Shown here one piece after another: positions 1-10,200 of a stretch of 64,000 bases of DNA. The translations under genes were made by a program, and so were the position numbers. Location of the stretch: assembly GCA_037044905.1 (NCBI GenBank), contig JBAOKB010000070.1, forward strand, positions 1-64,000. Direction: 5' to 3'. How positions within the stretch are numbered: the stretch's first letter is position 1; the number at the start of each line of letters is the position of its first letter. Source of the stretch: Hortaea werneckii. Taxonomy: Eukaryota; Ascomycota; Dothideomycetes; Mycosphaerellales; Teratosphaeriaceae. Under the pieces are notes generated by a model that saw only the letters and a program-made list of their open reading frames with translations, did not search any database and was not told where the DNA came from.

Positions 1-3000
1 ATTGCTAAGGTTAAACGTAACTTGGTTTGTTCCCTGAACAGCACCAAACTCCTCTCCATCTCCCCCTCTACCCACCCCCACTCCCACTCCTTTCCCTCCC
101 TCTCTTCCCTCCCCCACATCCTTTGGCTGATTACCGCCCCTCCTATGTCCTCCATCACTCCCTTGTATTGGCATCCTGCCCCCGCAACTCCGCTTCGCTG
201 ATATCCTGCCGTTTTACTCCCGCACGCCGCCGTCTTCTCTTCCCATCTTTGACATATGCTCTGCGGCACCCAGCAGAAATTGCACCCGCTGAATCGAGCC
301 ATCTGTAGCCGCTTCATCCTCTTCTTCACTTCCGCCATCCTCTCCCCTGCCTCCTTCCCGTGCCCTCTGCACTCTTCCCACCCTCGAGCCCTTTTCGCCC
401 GTTGTATCTGCCCTTGCGCCCAGCACACCGAACACCCTACCTTCGTCCAATCCTCTAGCCTCTTCACCATCTCGTCTCTGTCTATCTCTCTGCTAGCCCT
501 CTCCGCTAACCTCGACCTCTTCTGCGCTTGCACTCTTTCTCCCTCTCTACTCATTCCTGTCCTCGCCTCGTTTATGCTTCGCTCCCTCTCCTCTCTCTCT
601 CCTATACTTCTTGCCCTCTTTAGCCCTCTTCCTTCCTTTGCTGCCTCTTCACACTCATCCCCAGCTTCGGCCAACCCTGACCCTGATTCTCCCTCGTCGT
701 CAACGTTGTCCGTACCTAACTCTGAGCCTCTCGGTGTTCCATCCTCGCTACCTTGTTCCATCGGCTCTGACCCTGACCCGTCTGCTTCCTCTTGCTCCCT
801 CCTTCTATGCTGCTGTGATGGAACGAACCCCCCTGTCCTCACTACAACCCTCGCCCTCCTTCCCGTTCTTGTTAACCCTCTACATACATCACACACTTTC
901 TCTCCGTTCTCGCATCCGATCCTGTCCGCCCTCCCATCCATCTCCCTGTCTAACACAACCCTCCTACACTTCTCCCCTTCCAGATATTCGTGCATCCCCC
1001 TTTCCATCACGAATCCCTTCTCCAAGATTTTCCGACCCCCTACTGTGTTGTAGCCTCTCATTAAGATCGCCTCGCTTGCCTCTCCATCTCTTCCTGCCCT
1101 TCCACTTTCCTGTGCGTAATCCCTCACCAATTCCTTCACTCCCACGTGTACCACCACCCTGATGTGTGGTGCATCCACCCCCATTCCCATCGCTGTCGTC
1201 GCCGCGAACACTCTGTGCGTCCCCTTGACCAGCTGTTCCAGAATCTTCCTTTTCATTTCTTCGTCTCCGACCCTCCTGTAGTACACTGGACACCTCAGCA
1301 CTTCTCCAATCTTCTTGCACTGCTCTACCCTCCGGCAGTACACTATGATCTGTCCCTCCTCGTGTTCTTCCAGTTTCTTTCTTACCAACTCCGCTACCCT
1401 CTCCTCTTCTTCTCGCCGGTCGTACTCGACCACCTGGTAAGCGATGTTCCTCCTCGTCGTCGAGTCTCTTATCATCCGTACCGTCCTCTTCTCCAAGCCC
1501 ATCGCTTCGAGCCAGCTCGACTCTTCCTTCGGTGGCAACGTTGCCGTGAGATACACCATCTGGCATCCCTTCCTGGCGAACTCCGCTAGCTCGAGCACTT
1601 TCGGCCTCCATGTCTCTGTCGAGTCCAGAACGATGTGGCTCTCGTCGACTACTATCCTGTCTAGCTCTCCGGTAGCTAGCTTGTCGTTGATGAACCTGTT
1701 GAACGCCTTCGTTACTGCGCTCTCGGGTGTTACTAGCACGATCCTCGCGTGCCTGGCGCTCTGGTCGGGCCATCTCCCGGCGTTGAGTCCGATCTCCTTG
1801 CATCTCCTCTCTAGATCGCTCCTTAGCGATATCAACGGCACCACTACCACCGTCACCCCTCCGACTGAGCAGAATGCCGGTAGCATGAACATCAGACTCT
1901 TGCCTCCTCCGGTCCTCATGACCATTACTACCTTCGGCTCGCCCGATACGATTGCCTTTAGCCCTTCCAGTTGTGAGCCTCTAAATGAAGCGTTCGGCCC
2001 CAGCATTTCCCTCAGACTCACGTTCAAGTCTGCCCTCCTCAACTTCGCCCACCTCTCTTCTTCTACCATCTTCCTGTATTTCTCCAGATCGATCGTCGGC
2101 TTTCCATTACCTGTCGCAGTGGACGGCCACCTGATGAAGTGGTGCCATGACACGCTCACCTTTCTGAACGATGCCTGCTCGGACTGCGTGCTGAACGGGT
2201 TCTCTGTCGTCAAGATCCCGTAGATCAACTCTTCCATCCTTTTACTGTGTCCGGATTGCATCTGCCTATCTTCTGTTGTTACTCCTTCGTACAACCGATC
2301 GAGCTGTTTTGTCACTTCTTCCTCTGGGCAGTGTACCCTTTGGATGGCTGGGTATAGCTGCCTCCATGTCGACGGCGTTACAAAGAATCCGGCCTGGCAT
2401 TTTGATAGCTCCCTCTTCATCACCCTCTTCAGCCTCTCTGTGTTCCAGAAGCCGTCTATGCTGAGTGCCTGCAGCTTGCCCTCTTTCGCTTTTCCTCCAT
2501 TCCTCGGCCTGCTTCGCGCCTCCCTCCCACTGACCATCCGATCTCCTGCCGTTCCTTCGTCATCACCTCCATCCGCCTCGCTTTCACTGCTCGGGCTTGT
2601 GCTCGATTCGCTCTCGCTTCCTGAACTGCCCTCTTCCCCGTCGCTTTCCCTTCCTCCTTCTTCGCTCCCACTCTCCTCCTCCTCCCTGACTCCGTCGACC
2701 TCGCCTTCCCATTTCTTTTCCGGCTCCGGCTCCCACAGATATTTGCTGAAGTCGAACTCGCCCCTGACTTCCCACCTGAGCATGTGCACGAACGGTTCCA
2801 CTAGCCACAAATGGTACACCAACAGCTTTCCCACCTCTTGCGGCAGATACCTGTGGATTATCTTCGCTTCGCCGCTCTTGCTGTAGCCTTTGTGGTAGCC
2901 CGTCACCAGCTCGACCATGCCATTGTCAACAAAAACACCCCTCTGCGCTCGCGCACTCTCTCCGTTCTCGGTCCTGATGCTGACAACTTCCGTCCCTCTG

Positions 3001-5018
3001 GCTGGAGCTCCCCCTGCCATGTGACACAACACTATCAGCTCCTCCTTGAACAGAGTCACCTCCCGGAAGTACTGCTCCACCTTGGTCGTGTTCCACTTTA
3101 GCTCACTCCTGTCCCTCACTTCACTCATGTCGATATTTTGTAGAAAGTACTTGGTTATTCGGTCCTCTCTCATGGCCCGGCTCCACAACCACTTCCTGCT
3201 CTCCACGTCTTTCCCGTCCGGCCTCCTGACTCTGCCCAAGACTTCATCGTTTCTCTCATCGTCCAAGAAGCTCCAACCCTCGGTGAGATCGCTTGGGTTG
3301 TCGAACAGTCTGTCCAGATGCAAGATCGGCAGTTCCTCCTCTTGCTGTAAGAACATCAACCGCTTCGTGAGCCTCCCCAGACACCTTTCCCACAGCGAGT
3401 GTAGTGCATCTCTGAGATCTCCCATGCTGAAGCTGATCTTGTCGATGGCGACCTGTTGGCATCTGTTCATCCAAGTGACCCGTGCCCCGGCTTTCTCCGT
3501 GAACCTGATCCTCATTCCAAAAGTCTTCATGTGCAAGACCCTGTCCATCGGGCTCGCTGGTCCCCCGTATTCCTGAAGACACAACAGCCTGGGCACCATA
3601 TCGTGCACCCCTTCTACAATGCTGACCGCTTCTTTTCTCGCCTCACTCTCACCTATCCCGGCTCCGATCAGCCGGTCGATGTCGTCTTGCCTCTGCTTGT
3701 AAGCCATGAACACCACCAGAGCCTTACAGACCGTGACGATGGCCGCCAGCTTCGGCGTGAAGTTGAACACGCTTACCCATCCTGCGTCTTCGGTGTCCAA
3801 GCCGAGAACTGCCAATGCGGACAGAAAGCCGCTTTGGAACTCGTCGTCTAGCAGCTCCTGGTCGAGCATGCTGGCCCAGAAAAGAACGATGGACCATTGT
3901 AACTCGTCTTCGCAGACCTTTCTGGCTCCCTTGTCTAGAGCGGCGGTCTCTCGTCTGGCGAGACTTTGCATTGCTCCCAGCCTCCTCGCTTGCCCATCCG
4001 TCAACGTGTAGTCTGGCTTGTTCTCCCATGTCTGACTCCTCCAAAGATATCTCAGCATTGATACCCAGACCCTGGAGTATTTCTTCTTCGTACTGGCCTC
4101 GTGTTTGCTGTAGAATGGAGTCTCGTTGTTCGCGGCCCCGGTTTCCTTCCTGTTCACGTAGTGAAGAGCGGACCTTGGGATCGTCCGCGGACTGCTGACG
4201 TCCATGGCCTTCTTGATCACCCTGCCGGTCGCTCTGCAAGCTCTCTCGATCGCCTCCTCTTCTTCATCCACGCTCTCTATCCCCCGCTCGTCCGCCTCAA
4301 GCTTTGGCGCCGCACTTAGACTAGCCCGTAGCTCTTCTTTCTCAAACCCAGCCAGATGGTGAGCCCAGCTGGTGTGTTCCAGCCATGGATCCATTTCAGA
4401 CCTGACATTGCTGACGTTCACCTTCCTGTGATGGTGCGCCTCCCGCAGCTTCCTCTTGAGTCCATCGGCTACCTCATCTGTCAACTTCTGCGCCCTGTCC
4501 TCGGGCTCGCAGCCATGACCGCCTCCTAGCATCCGTGGCGCTGGCGGTAGCACTTTAAAGAGCTTAGTCCACTGCGCATACTTGAAGAATCTCTGACAGC
4601 AGTGACCTTCCGTGAACGGCTGGTTTGCGGCGGGTCGACTCCTCAAACTCCCTCGACCTCCTCTGCTTTTGGCGCTGTTCCAGCCGTGTTCCTTTCTACA
4701 GTGCGCCTCGATCCCCTTTTTACTCTCCCTCAGCAACCCGCACGCTTTGCACTGTGAGCATTGCTCGATGACCGGGCCGAGCTCCTGGATCGCTTCCTGT
4801 TCGGCGGCGGGGTACACGACGTCTTCTGACCTATAAGCGACGTGGTCGAGTTTTTCCACTTGTTCGATTATTCCTTTCCTAGTGCTCACTGTTAGCGTCT
4901 GGTGACTTTGGCTGAGATGCGCCTTGATTTGGTCTGGAACCACTGCAAACTTGCAATCTCTACAAACGATGATTTGAAAATTCTGGAAGTGTACGAACAG
5001 ACTCTCAAAAGCGTCCAT
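1..5018 (-). CDS. OrsD-type zinc finger / tyrosine-recombinase-like / RecQ helicase fusion protein (copy 1), 3' end off the window
   Basis: An uninterrupted reading frame starts at ATG 5018 (an in-frame TAA lies at 5025-5027) and stays open to base 1, so at least 1,672 codons are visible. Two C2H2 fingers lie near the N terminus: C19-x2-C22-x11-H34-x4-H39 and C90-x2-C93-x12-H106-x4-H111. The middle has a tyrosine-recombinase-like set: R674 (APARGTE), K710 (GYHKGY), W885-R886, H924 (SGHSK) and Y933 (LIYG), with H and Y separated by eight residues. An acidic low-complexity insert lies at about 774-833. A RecQ-type helicase follows: Walker A TGGGKS with K1040, DESH at 1125-1128, TATLPP near 1158, QESGRAGRDG from 1303. 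Zinc-binding Cys are at 1351, 1369, 1376 and 1379, with more Cys pairs at 1529/1532 and 1579/1582. The coding strand is strikingly purine-rich and GC-rich compared with the neighbours. It resembles telomere-linked RecQ helicases; recombinase activity is inferred. Confidence 0.85.
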   Translation of the reverse strand, partial: MDAFESLFVHFQNFQIIVCRDCKFAVVPDQIKAHLSQSHQTLTVSTRKGIIEQVEKLDHVAYRSEDVVYPAAEQEAIQELGPVIEQCSQCKACGLLRESKKGIEAHCRKEHGWNSAKSRGGRGSLRSRPAANQPFTEGHCCQRFFKYAQWTKLFKVLPPAPRMLGGGHGCEPEDRAQKLTDEVADGLKRKLREAHHHRKVNVSNVRSEMDPWLEHTSWAHHLAGFEKEELRASLSAAPKLEADERGIESVDEEEEAIERACRATGRVIKKAMDVSSPRTIPRSALHYVNRKETGAANNETPFYSKHEASTKKKYSRVWVSMLRYLWRSQTWENKPDYTLTDGQARRLGAMQSLARRETAALDKGARKVCEDELQWSIVLFWASMLDQELLDDEFQSGFLSALAVLGLDTEDAGWVSVFNFTPKLAAIVTVCKALVVFMAYKQRQDDIDRLIGAGIGESEARKEAVSIVEGVHDMVPRLLCLQEYGGPASPMDRVLHMKTFGMRIRFTEKAGARVTWMNRCQQVAIDKISFSMGDLRDALHSLWERCLGRLTKRLMFLQQEEELPILHLDRLFDNPSDLTEGWSFLDDERNDEVLGRVRRPDGKDVESRKWLWSRAMREDRITKYFLQNIDMSEVRDRSELKWNTTKVEQYFREVTLFKEELIVLCHMAGGAPARGTEVVSIRTENGESARAQRGVFVDNGMVELVTGYHKGYSKSGEAKIIHRYLPQEVGKLLVYHLWLVEPFVHMLRWEVRGEFDFSKYLWEPEPEKKWEGEVDGVREEEESGSEEGGRESDGEEGSSGSESESSTSPSSESEADGGDDEGTAGDRMVSGREARSRPRNGGKAKEGKLQALSIDGFWNTERLKRVMKRELSKCQAGFFVTPSTWRQLYPAIQRVHCPEEEVTKQLDRLYEGVTTEDRQMQSGHSKRMEELIYGILTTENPFSTQSEQASFRKVSVSWHHFIRWPSTATGNGKPTIDLEKYRKMVEEERWAKLRRADLNVSLREMLGPNASFRGSQLEGLKAIVSGEPKVVMVMRTGGGKSLMFMLPAFCSVGGVTVVVVPLISLRSDLERRCKEIGLNAGRWPDQSARHARIVLVTPESAVTKAFNRFINDKLATGELDRIVVDESHIVLDSTETWRPKVLELAEFARKGCQMVYLTATLPPKEESSWLEAMGLEKRTVRMIRDSTTRRNIAYQVVEYDRREEEERVAELVRKKLEEHEEGQIIVYCRRVEQCKKIGEVLRCPVYYRRVGDEEMKRKILEQLVKGTHRVFAATTAMGMGVDAPHIRVVVHVGVKELVRDYAQESGRAGRDGEASEAILMRGYNTVGGRKILEKGFVMERGMHEYLEGEKCRRVVLDREMDGRADRIGCENGEKVCDVCRGLTRTGRRARVVVRTGGFVPSQQHRRREQEEADGSGSEPMEQGSEDGTPRGSELGTDNVDDEGESGSGLAEAGDECEEAAKEGRGLKRARSIGEREERERSINEARTGMSREGERVQAQKRSRLAERASREIDRDEMVKRLEDWTKVGCSVCWAQGQIQRAKRARGWEECRGHGKEAGERMAEVKKRMKRLQMARFSGCNFCWVPQSICQRWEEKTAACGSKTAGYQRSGVAGAGCQYKGVMEDIGGAVISQRMWGREEREGKEWEWGWVEGEMERSLVLFREQTKLRLTLA

Positions 5019-6247
5019 GGTGTATTAGCTGTCGAGCAACGTGTCTGTCCTGATGTTTCGGTCGGCGGCCTCGCCTGGGCTCAGCTGCACCGACCCCTGT
5101 CACAGAATTTTCGCGATCCCTGTCGCGATGGCGCGGTCACACATGATGGGGTTGAACGTTAGCTACATGCTACAAGAGTCGGTGGTCTTGCTGGGTGCTT
5201 TTCTGCACCTTTGTTGGTGTATTTCTATCTACCCTACCTCTTCGCGAGCGTCCAGCCTGCGCTTCCGGCGGTCCCTCAATTCCAGCCGAACCGCCGTTAC
5301 GCCCGCCGACCCTAACCCTAAGCCTTTGCGAGCGGAACTTCACACAGAATGTCGGGATTTTCGAACCGCGATAACAATTCACCACGCGGGTCTCCCGCTC
5401 CGATGTTGAAAACTCACGAGTAAAGTGCCTACGGATTGGAAACTCACCGAGTTTGAAACGATTCCGACCGGTACTTTTCATTCCTTCTGCCCCCGGTTTT
5501 TCATGGAATCTGCCCCCTCCGGCGAATTCGGTGGCCCGTGCCCCCCACGCATTATCATGGAATCCGCCCCGGATTCTTTGAAGGATTGAGGGTAGGATTG
5601 AGGCCCTCGCGGGTACATTCGGCCCCGGTATTCGCCCTTAGATCGTGTTCTCAAGTTTCAAGTAAATATCACATTGTCGATGTTGTCAGGAATGCGGAGC
5701 GAGGTCGAACATACATCATCCGAGCTACTGATTGCGACTTGGCCGCAATCCGGATGTTGGGACCAGCCCGAGCAGGAGAGAATGCTGTGTCACCATTGCT
5801 TGCTCCTCTGCCCAGACACCACACTCCAAAGTCTTGCCTGACGTCAAATCTCACGCAGTGGAGTACTTCACATCTCTCCAACCGAGGGCCATAAAAGATC
5901 ATCATGGCATGCATTGACACCAAGACCAGCAGAGGTAATAAGAATTTAGGACCGCGAAAAGCCGTTGATGGCAACTGGCCTGCTTGTTATGACTATGTAA
6001 TTCTATCATACTCCTTTTTCCCTGTGCTGACTCGAAGTTTCTGCATCTGTGCGTACATTCGCTCAACCGATCGTGGTAGGCATGCTTTTTCACATTTCCA
6101 TGCGTTTTACATGAGCGATCTGTCAACCAAGCCGCAAGAGTGGAAGACAGCATCGACCGCATTCTAGGCATCATGCACCTGCGCCCTCACAGAACCTTGT
6201 CTCATCTTTGACTCGTGGATCCTTGTCCCATCTTTAGAACAGGCTTC
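5019..6247. other. Intergenic region upstream of copy 1
   Basis: No convincing gene is visible. The stretch contains two tandem CCCTAA units at 5310-5321, and two related copies of CATGGAATCYGCCCC near 5500 and 5553. Open frames here are short and unlike known proteins. Confidence 0.5.
5310..5321 (+). repeat. Two tandem CCCTAA units (interstitial telomere-like motif)
   Basis: Two perfect CCCTAA hexamers occur about 290 bp upstream of the ATG of the RecQ-containing copy 1. CCCTAA/TTAGGG is the usual telomere repeat of filamentous fungi. Two units are short and could arise by chance, but the position next to a telomere-linked-helicase-like gene is suggestive. Confidence 0.5.
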
Positions 6248-6907
6248 TCAGTGGCACGCTTTCCCGTAAAATTTCAAGCGGAAGTAATTGTACGGCAGAG
6301 GGGCTAGGAATCCGGCAAGCATAGATGTAGCCGTGATCGTCCAGAAGGCGGTGTCCGCAGGGTTCATCATGCCATCGGCAAGACCCAAGGTCACGAGGTT
6401 CTCCGTGAACTCCATCGCCAACATCGAGACGAGGCTCATTCCACAAGCCGTTCGGGCAGCGGCTTTCCATACCAGCTGGTCCTTGCCGTAGTGCAGTAGC
6501 GTCGTCTCGAGCAGGATAGATGTAGTGATTCCCGCGGTCACTTTCGCGAAACGGTGTTAGCCGCGTACGCTTTCGTTGCTATCAAAGAGGATGTACTTAC
6601 TCGAAAGACCCATAGATGTGGCTGCGTCAAGTGTTGGGTGATACGCCATGAGATACCACATAGTGGAAAGGTCGCCAATGCTGCAGCCGACCAAGCAGCG
6701 AGAGGTATTGACCATAGCTCGACGCCAAGTGTGACGACATTTCCAAAACGATGGACCTTTCGCTGATGATAGCAGTCGTTTTGTCGTCCGGAATTGTCGC
6801 TGAGTAGTCAGGTTGCCAGAGATGCTCGATGGTAGGTAAGTTGCCGCTAGGCTCGGAAATTTCGTAGAGTACGCAGTAGACCGGCAAGAGCCAAATGTAC
6901 GCAGCAT
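6248..6907 (-). CDS. DUF4396 family membrane protein
   Basis: Two exons, 6907-6601 and 6540-6248, give 199 codons plus stop. The 60-bp intron has a GTAAGT donor, a CTAAC branch motif at 6560-6556 and an AAAG acceptor, and joins the frames cleanly. The N terminus (MLRTFGSCRSTAYSTKF) is rich in Arg, Ser and Thr and lacks acidic residues, which would fit a mitochondrial presequence. The body has the DUF4396 hallmarks NTSRCLVGCSIGD, GITTSILLETTLL and a C terminus LPYNYFRLKFYGKACH, with about four hydrophobic segments. Its biochemical role is unknown. It is divergently arranged, 385 bp from a copper P-type ATPase, so a role in metal handling is plausible from context only. A competing frame starting near 6932 was set aside because the family motifs lie in the chosen frame. 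Confidence 0.75.
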
Positions 6908-7292
6908 CTTTGGCGAATGCTGGCCTGAACAAGACAGGAATTGGAGTGCTTAGCTCAGACCTCGTTGATTCATGCGAGGCAGGATGTCGTATGATGAGGG
7001 TATCGCCATACTGTATTTATCATCGTAGTGCTAAGGCGGGTGCTGGCAGTTGCGATAAGCTTCTAGATTTGCGCGGTTTGTGCGCCAGAGCTATCAAACT
7101 TTTTGCGCGATTTGTGCCCCAGATGCCGCTAACACAAGCATGGATCCTTCCCGGAAAGTTCAAGGGATGACTGACGTACTGCAAAAAGCAAAAAGGCCGC
7201 TGTCTGCTCGCTGTATTTAGGACAACCGAGGAGACGCGCCGACTAGATCTGGGTCATCTTTCTACACACAATACACTTTTGCGACTATCATC
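6908..7292. promoter_or_regulatory. Divergent promoter between DUF4396 gene and copper ATPase
   Basis: This 385-bp space separates two divergent starts and should hold both promoters. Two GCTG cores occur close together at 7196-7213 (CCGCTGTCTGCTCGCTG). GCTG is the core of fungal copper-fist activator sites, but the flanks do not match the full consensus, so this is only a hint. Confidence 0.35.
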
Positions 7293-10200
7293 ATGGCGCA
7301 ACCCCCGACACGGAGCACTCTGACTGTACCCTTGCAGACCTCTCTTCTTATTCCCAATCTCCACTGTCCAACATGCGTCAGTCACATTACGTCCTTGATG
7401 GACGACTTCGACCCCGCGCCAACCATTAAGAACATCTCGATAATCAACCACATCGTCACCATTCGTCATGACAGCACAGTATCAGCGGCCTCAATCAGCG
7501 ATGCGCTCACGTCGGCTGGCTACGAGGTCTTTGATATGATCCTCGATCCTGCGTCAAACGAGAAGCTTCCCTCACGCGCCGGCGGGAATGACCTTTTCGA
7601 AGAAGCTGTGGAGCGATGGGATCCCAAACATCAGTCCCAGGTGGACAAGTCCGCACGCGTTGCCCACGACACGAATTGTCAAATGTGTGCAGCACACAGT
7701 AGCACAAAGACAGTGTCAGTGGGGCTCAAATCTGTCTCTACATTTGGAGACGTCGATACCCCACCATTGTCTCTAGCCATATTGTCGATTGATGGTATGA
7801 CTTGCAGCTCTTGCGTCGGACACGTTACGAAGGCACTGCAGGGCGTTGGAACTGTGGAACGAGCGGACGTATCTGTCGTGGGCCACAGTGCCAATGTTCA
7901 GTTCAGGGCTGATGAGACGGAAAGCGTCACGAAGGAGTTGACGAGAGCTGTTGAGGATGCTGGGTACGATGCCCAGCTGATGGAACTCAGGCTGGTCCCT
8001 GTATCAGAAGGCAAGAAGACCGTGGAAGTCAAAAATGAATCCTGGCGGGCCACATATGCGATTGAGGGCATGAGCTGCAGCTCGTGTGTTGGGAAGATAT
8101 CAGCCGTCATCGAAAAACTTCCGTTCGTGGAGCGCGCAGACATCAACCTCGTTGCTCACTCGGGCTCGGTGGTATTCAGCGGCAAACGAAACGAGCACCT
8201 GGTCCTGGCCGCTATCGCAGAATCTGGCTACAGCGGTACGCTTGTCGATCTGGAGCCTCTGAAGAAGCACGAAACCGTTCAGGCTCGGACAGTATCACTT
8301 CGTATCACTGGTATGCATTGTCCTCAATGCCCGAAACGCGTCATCGAAGCTGTTCGAGAGCTGCAGGCCGAGATACAAAAGGCGCCGACTCTGGACTCTC
8401 CGATTCTAACAATCTCATATGTGCCGAATGCACCCGAATTAACGATCCGGCGCATCATGGCCGACCTTAGCGACCTCGATCAGTCGTTCGCCGTAACTAT
8501 CCACAAGCCGATATCGATCGAGGAGCGCTCTCGGGAAATGCTGAAGAAGGAACAAAGGGCAATCTTTTTGCGTGCATTACTGGCCGTCGTCACCGCGATT
8601 CCTTCTCTGATTATCGGTGTGGTTTATATGAACCTTGTGTCTAAGCATGACAAAGGCTACATGTACTTGATGCACCCTCTGCAAGGCGTTAGCAGGGCGG
8701 AATGGGCAAACTTTATCATGGCGACCCCTGTGTACTTCTTTGCGGCAGACCATTTCCACAGGCGTATGCTCAAAGAAGTCTACGCACTCTGGCGACCTCG
8801 AAGCCCCGTACCGATCGCAAAACGACTATACCGCTTCGGAAGCATGAACATGCTCATCAGCCTGGGCACGACCATTGCATACTTTTCTTCGCTTGCCGAA
8901 TTGATTGTGGCTGCATCCGACCCCTCTAAGAATATGATCGAAAGCTCAAAGCAGTCGTACTTCGACTCGGTCGTATTTCTTACCATGTTTTTACTCTTAG
9001 GCAGGCTCGCAGAAGCTCACATGAAGGCAAAATCGGGTGATGCCGTCTCAGCGTTAGGTAAGCTGAGACCAGTGGAGGCGAGTCTGGTTGTGCAGAGTGG
9101 CAAGAATGGCAGTGCCGAAGTGGAAAAGGTCAATGTGGATGTCATCGACACGGGAGACTTGGTCAAAATCCCACATGGCTCTAGTCCACCTTGCGATGGC
9201 ATACTTTTGGACGAGTCTGGGGATTTCGACGAATCCAGTTTGACGGGAGAATCTCGGGTGGTTGGAAAGCAAAAGGGCGATGGTATCTTCTCTGGCACGA
9301 TCAACAAAGGTTCCGCGATAACTATCAGGGTCACAGGTCCAGCAGGCGCATCAATGCTGGATTCCATCATTCAAATTGTGCGCGAGGGCCAATCCAAACG
9401 CGCTCCGATGGAAAGAATCGCAGATCTGCTCACCGCGTACTTTGTGCCTGTGGTTGTCGTTATCGCCATTACAACTTGGATAGTGTGGCTCGCTCTTGGG
9501 CTGTCTGGAACACTTCCGCTTGAGTATCTGGACAACAACATTGGTGGATGGCCGTTTTGGTCGCTACAATTTGCGATCGCAGTTTTCGTGATTGCGTGCC
9601 CGTGCGGCTTGGGCTTGGCGGCACCGACTGCTCTCTTTGTTGGCGGTGGACTGGCCGCGAAGCGTGGCATCCTCGTTAAGGGTGGCGGAGAAGCCTTTCA
9701 AGAAGCGAGCAATCTGGATGCCGTGGTCTTTGACAAAACCGGCACCCTCACAGAGGGTGCCGAGCCGAAGGTCGTACAGCACAAGATTTTTCACGTTGCC
9801 GCCGGGCTTGATAAGCCCACGATTCTCGGCATGCTCAAAAGCGTGGAAGAGAACAGCAGTCACCCACTCGCTCGAGCTGCTGTTAGCTTCTCGCTCTCGG
9901 AAGGCGTAACAGCCGTGGAAGTCTCCACTATCGACGAGGTCGCAGGCAAAGGTCTGAAAGCTACATCTCAGCCGGCACACAGCGAGTCGCAAACCCAGTA
10001 CGAGGTCTTGGTTGGCAATGAAGCTTTGCTACAAGACTATAGCGTAGCGATACCGCAAGATTCCGTCGACCTGTTGGAGTCTTGGAAAGCATCTGGCAAC
10101 TCGGTGATGCTGCTCGCATGTCGTGTGTCAGGGGAGAAGTGGGGCCTGGGTGCCATCTTTGCGGCGTCGGACCCACTGCGCGCTGAGGCGGCTGAAGTGG

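Noticed and set aside
256..2223. Long plus-strand open frames rich in Ser, Pro and Leu, and a minus-strand frame at 964-1803
   Set aside because: They are shadows of the minus-strand helicase frame, which carries all RecQ motifs; the pyrimidine-rich plus strand has few stop codons by composition.
6627..6932. A competing DUF4396 frame starting with MFRPAF-like sequence, implying a frameshifted gene
   Set aside because: The family motifs lie in another frame that begins at ATG 6907 and joins exon 2 through a normal 60-bp intron, so no frameshift is needed.
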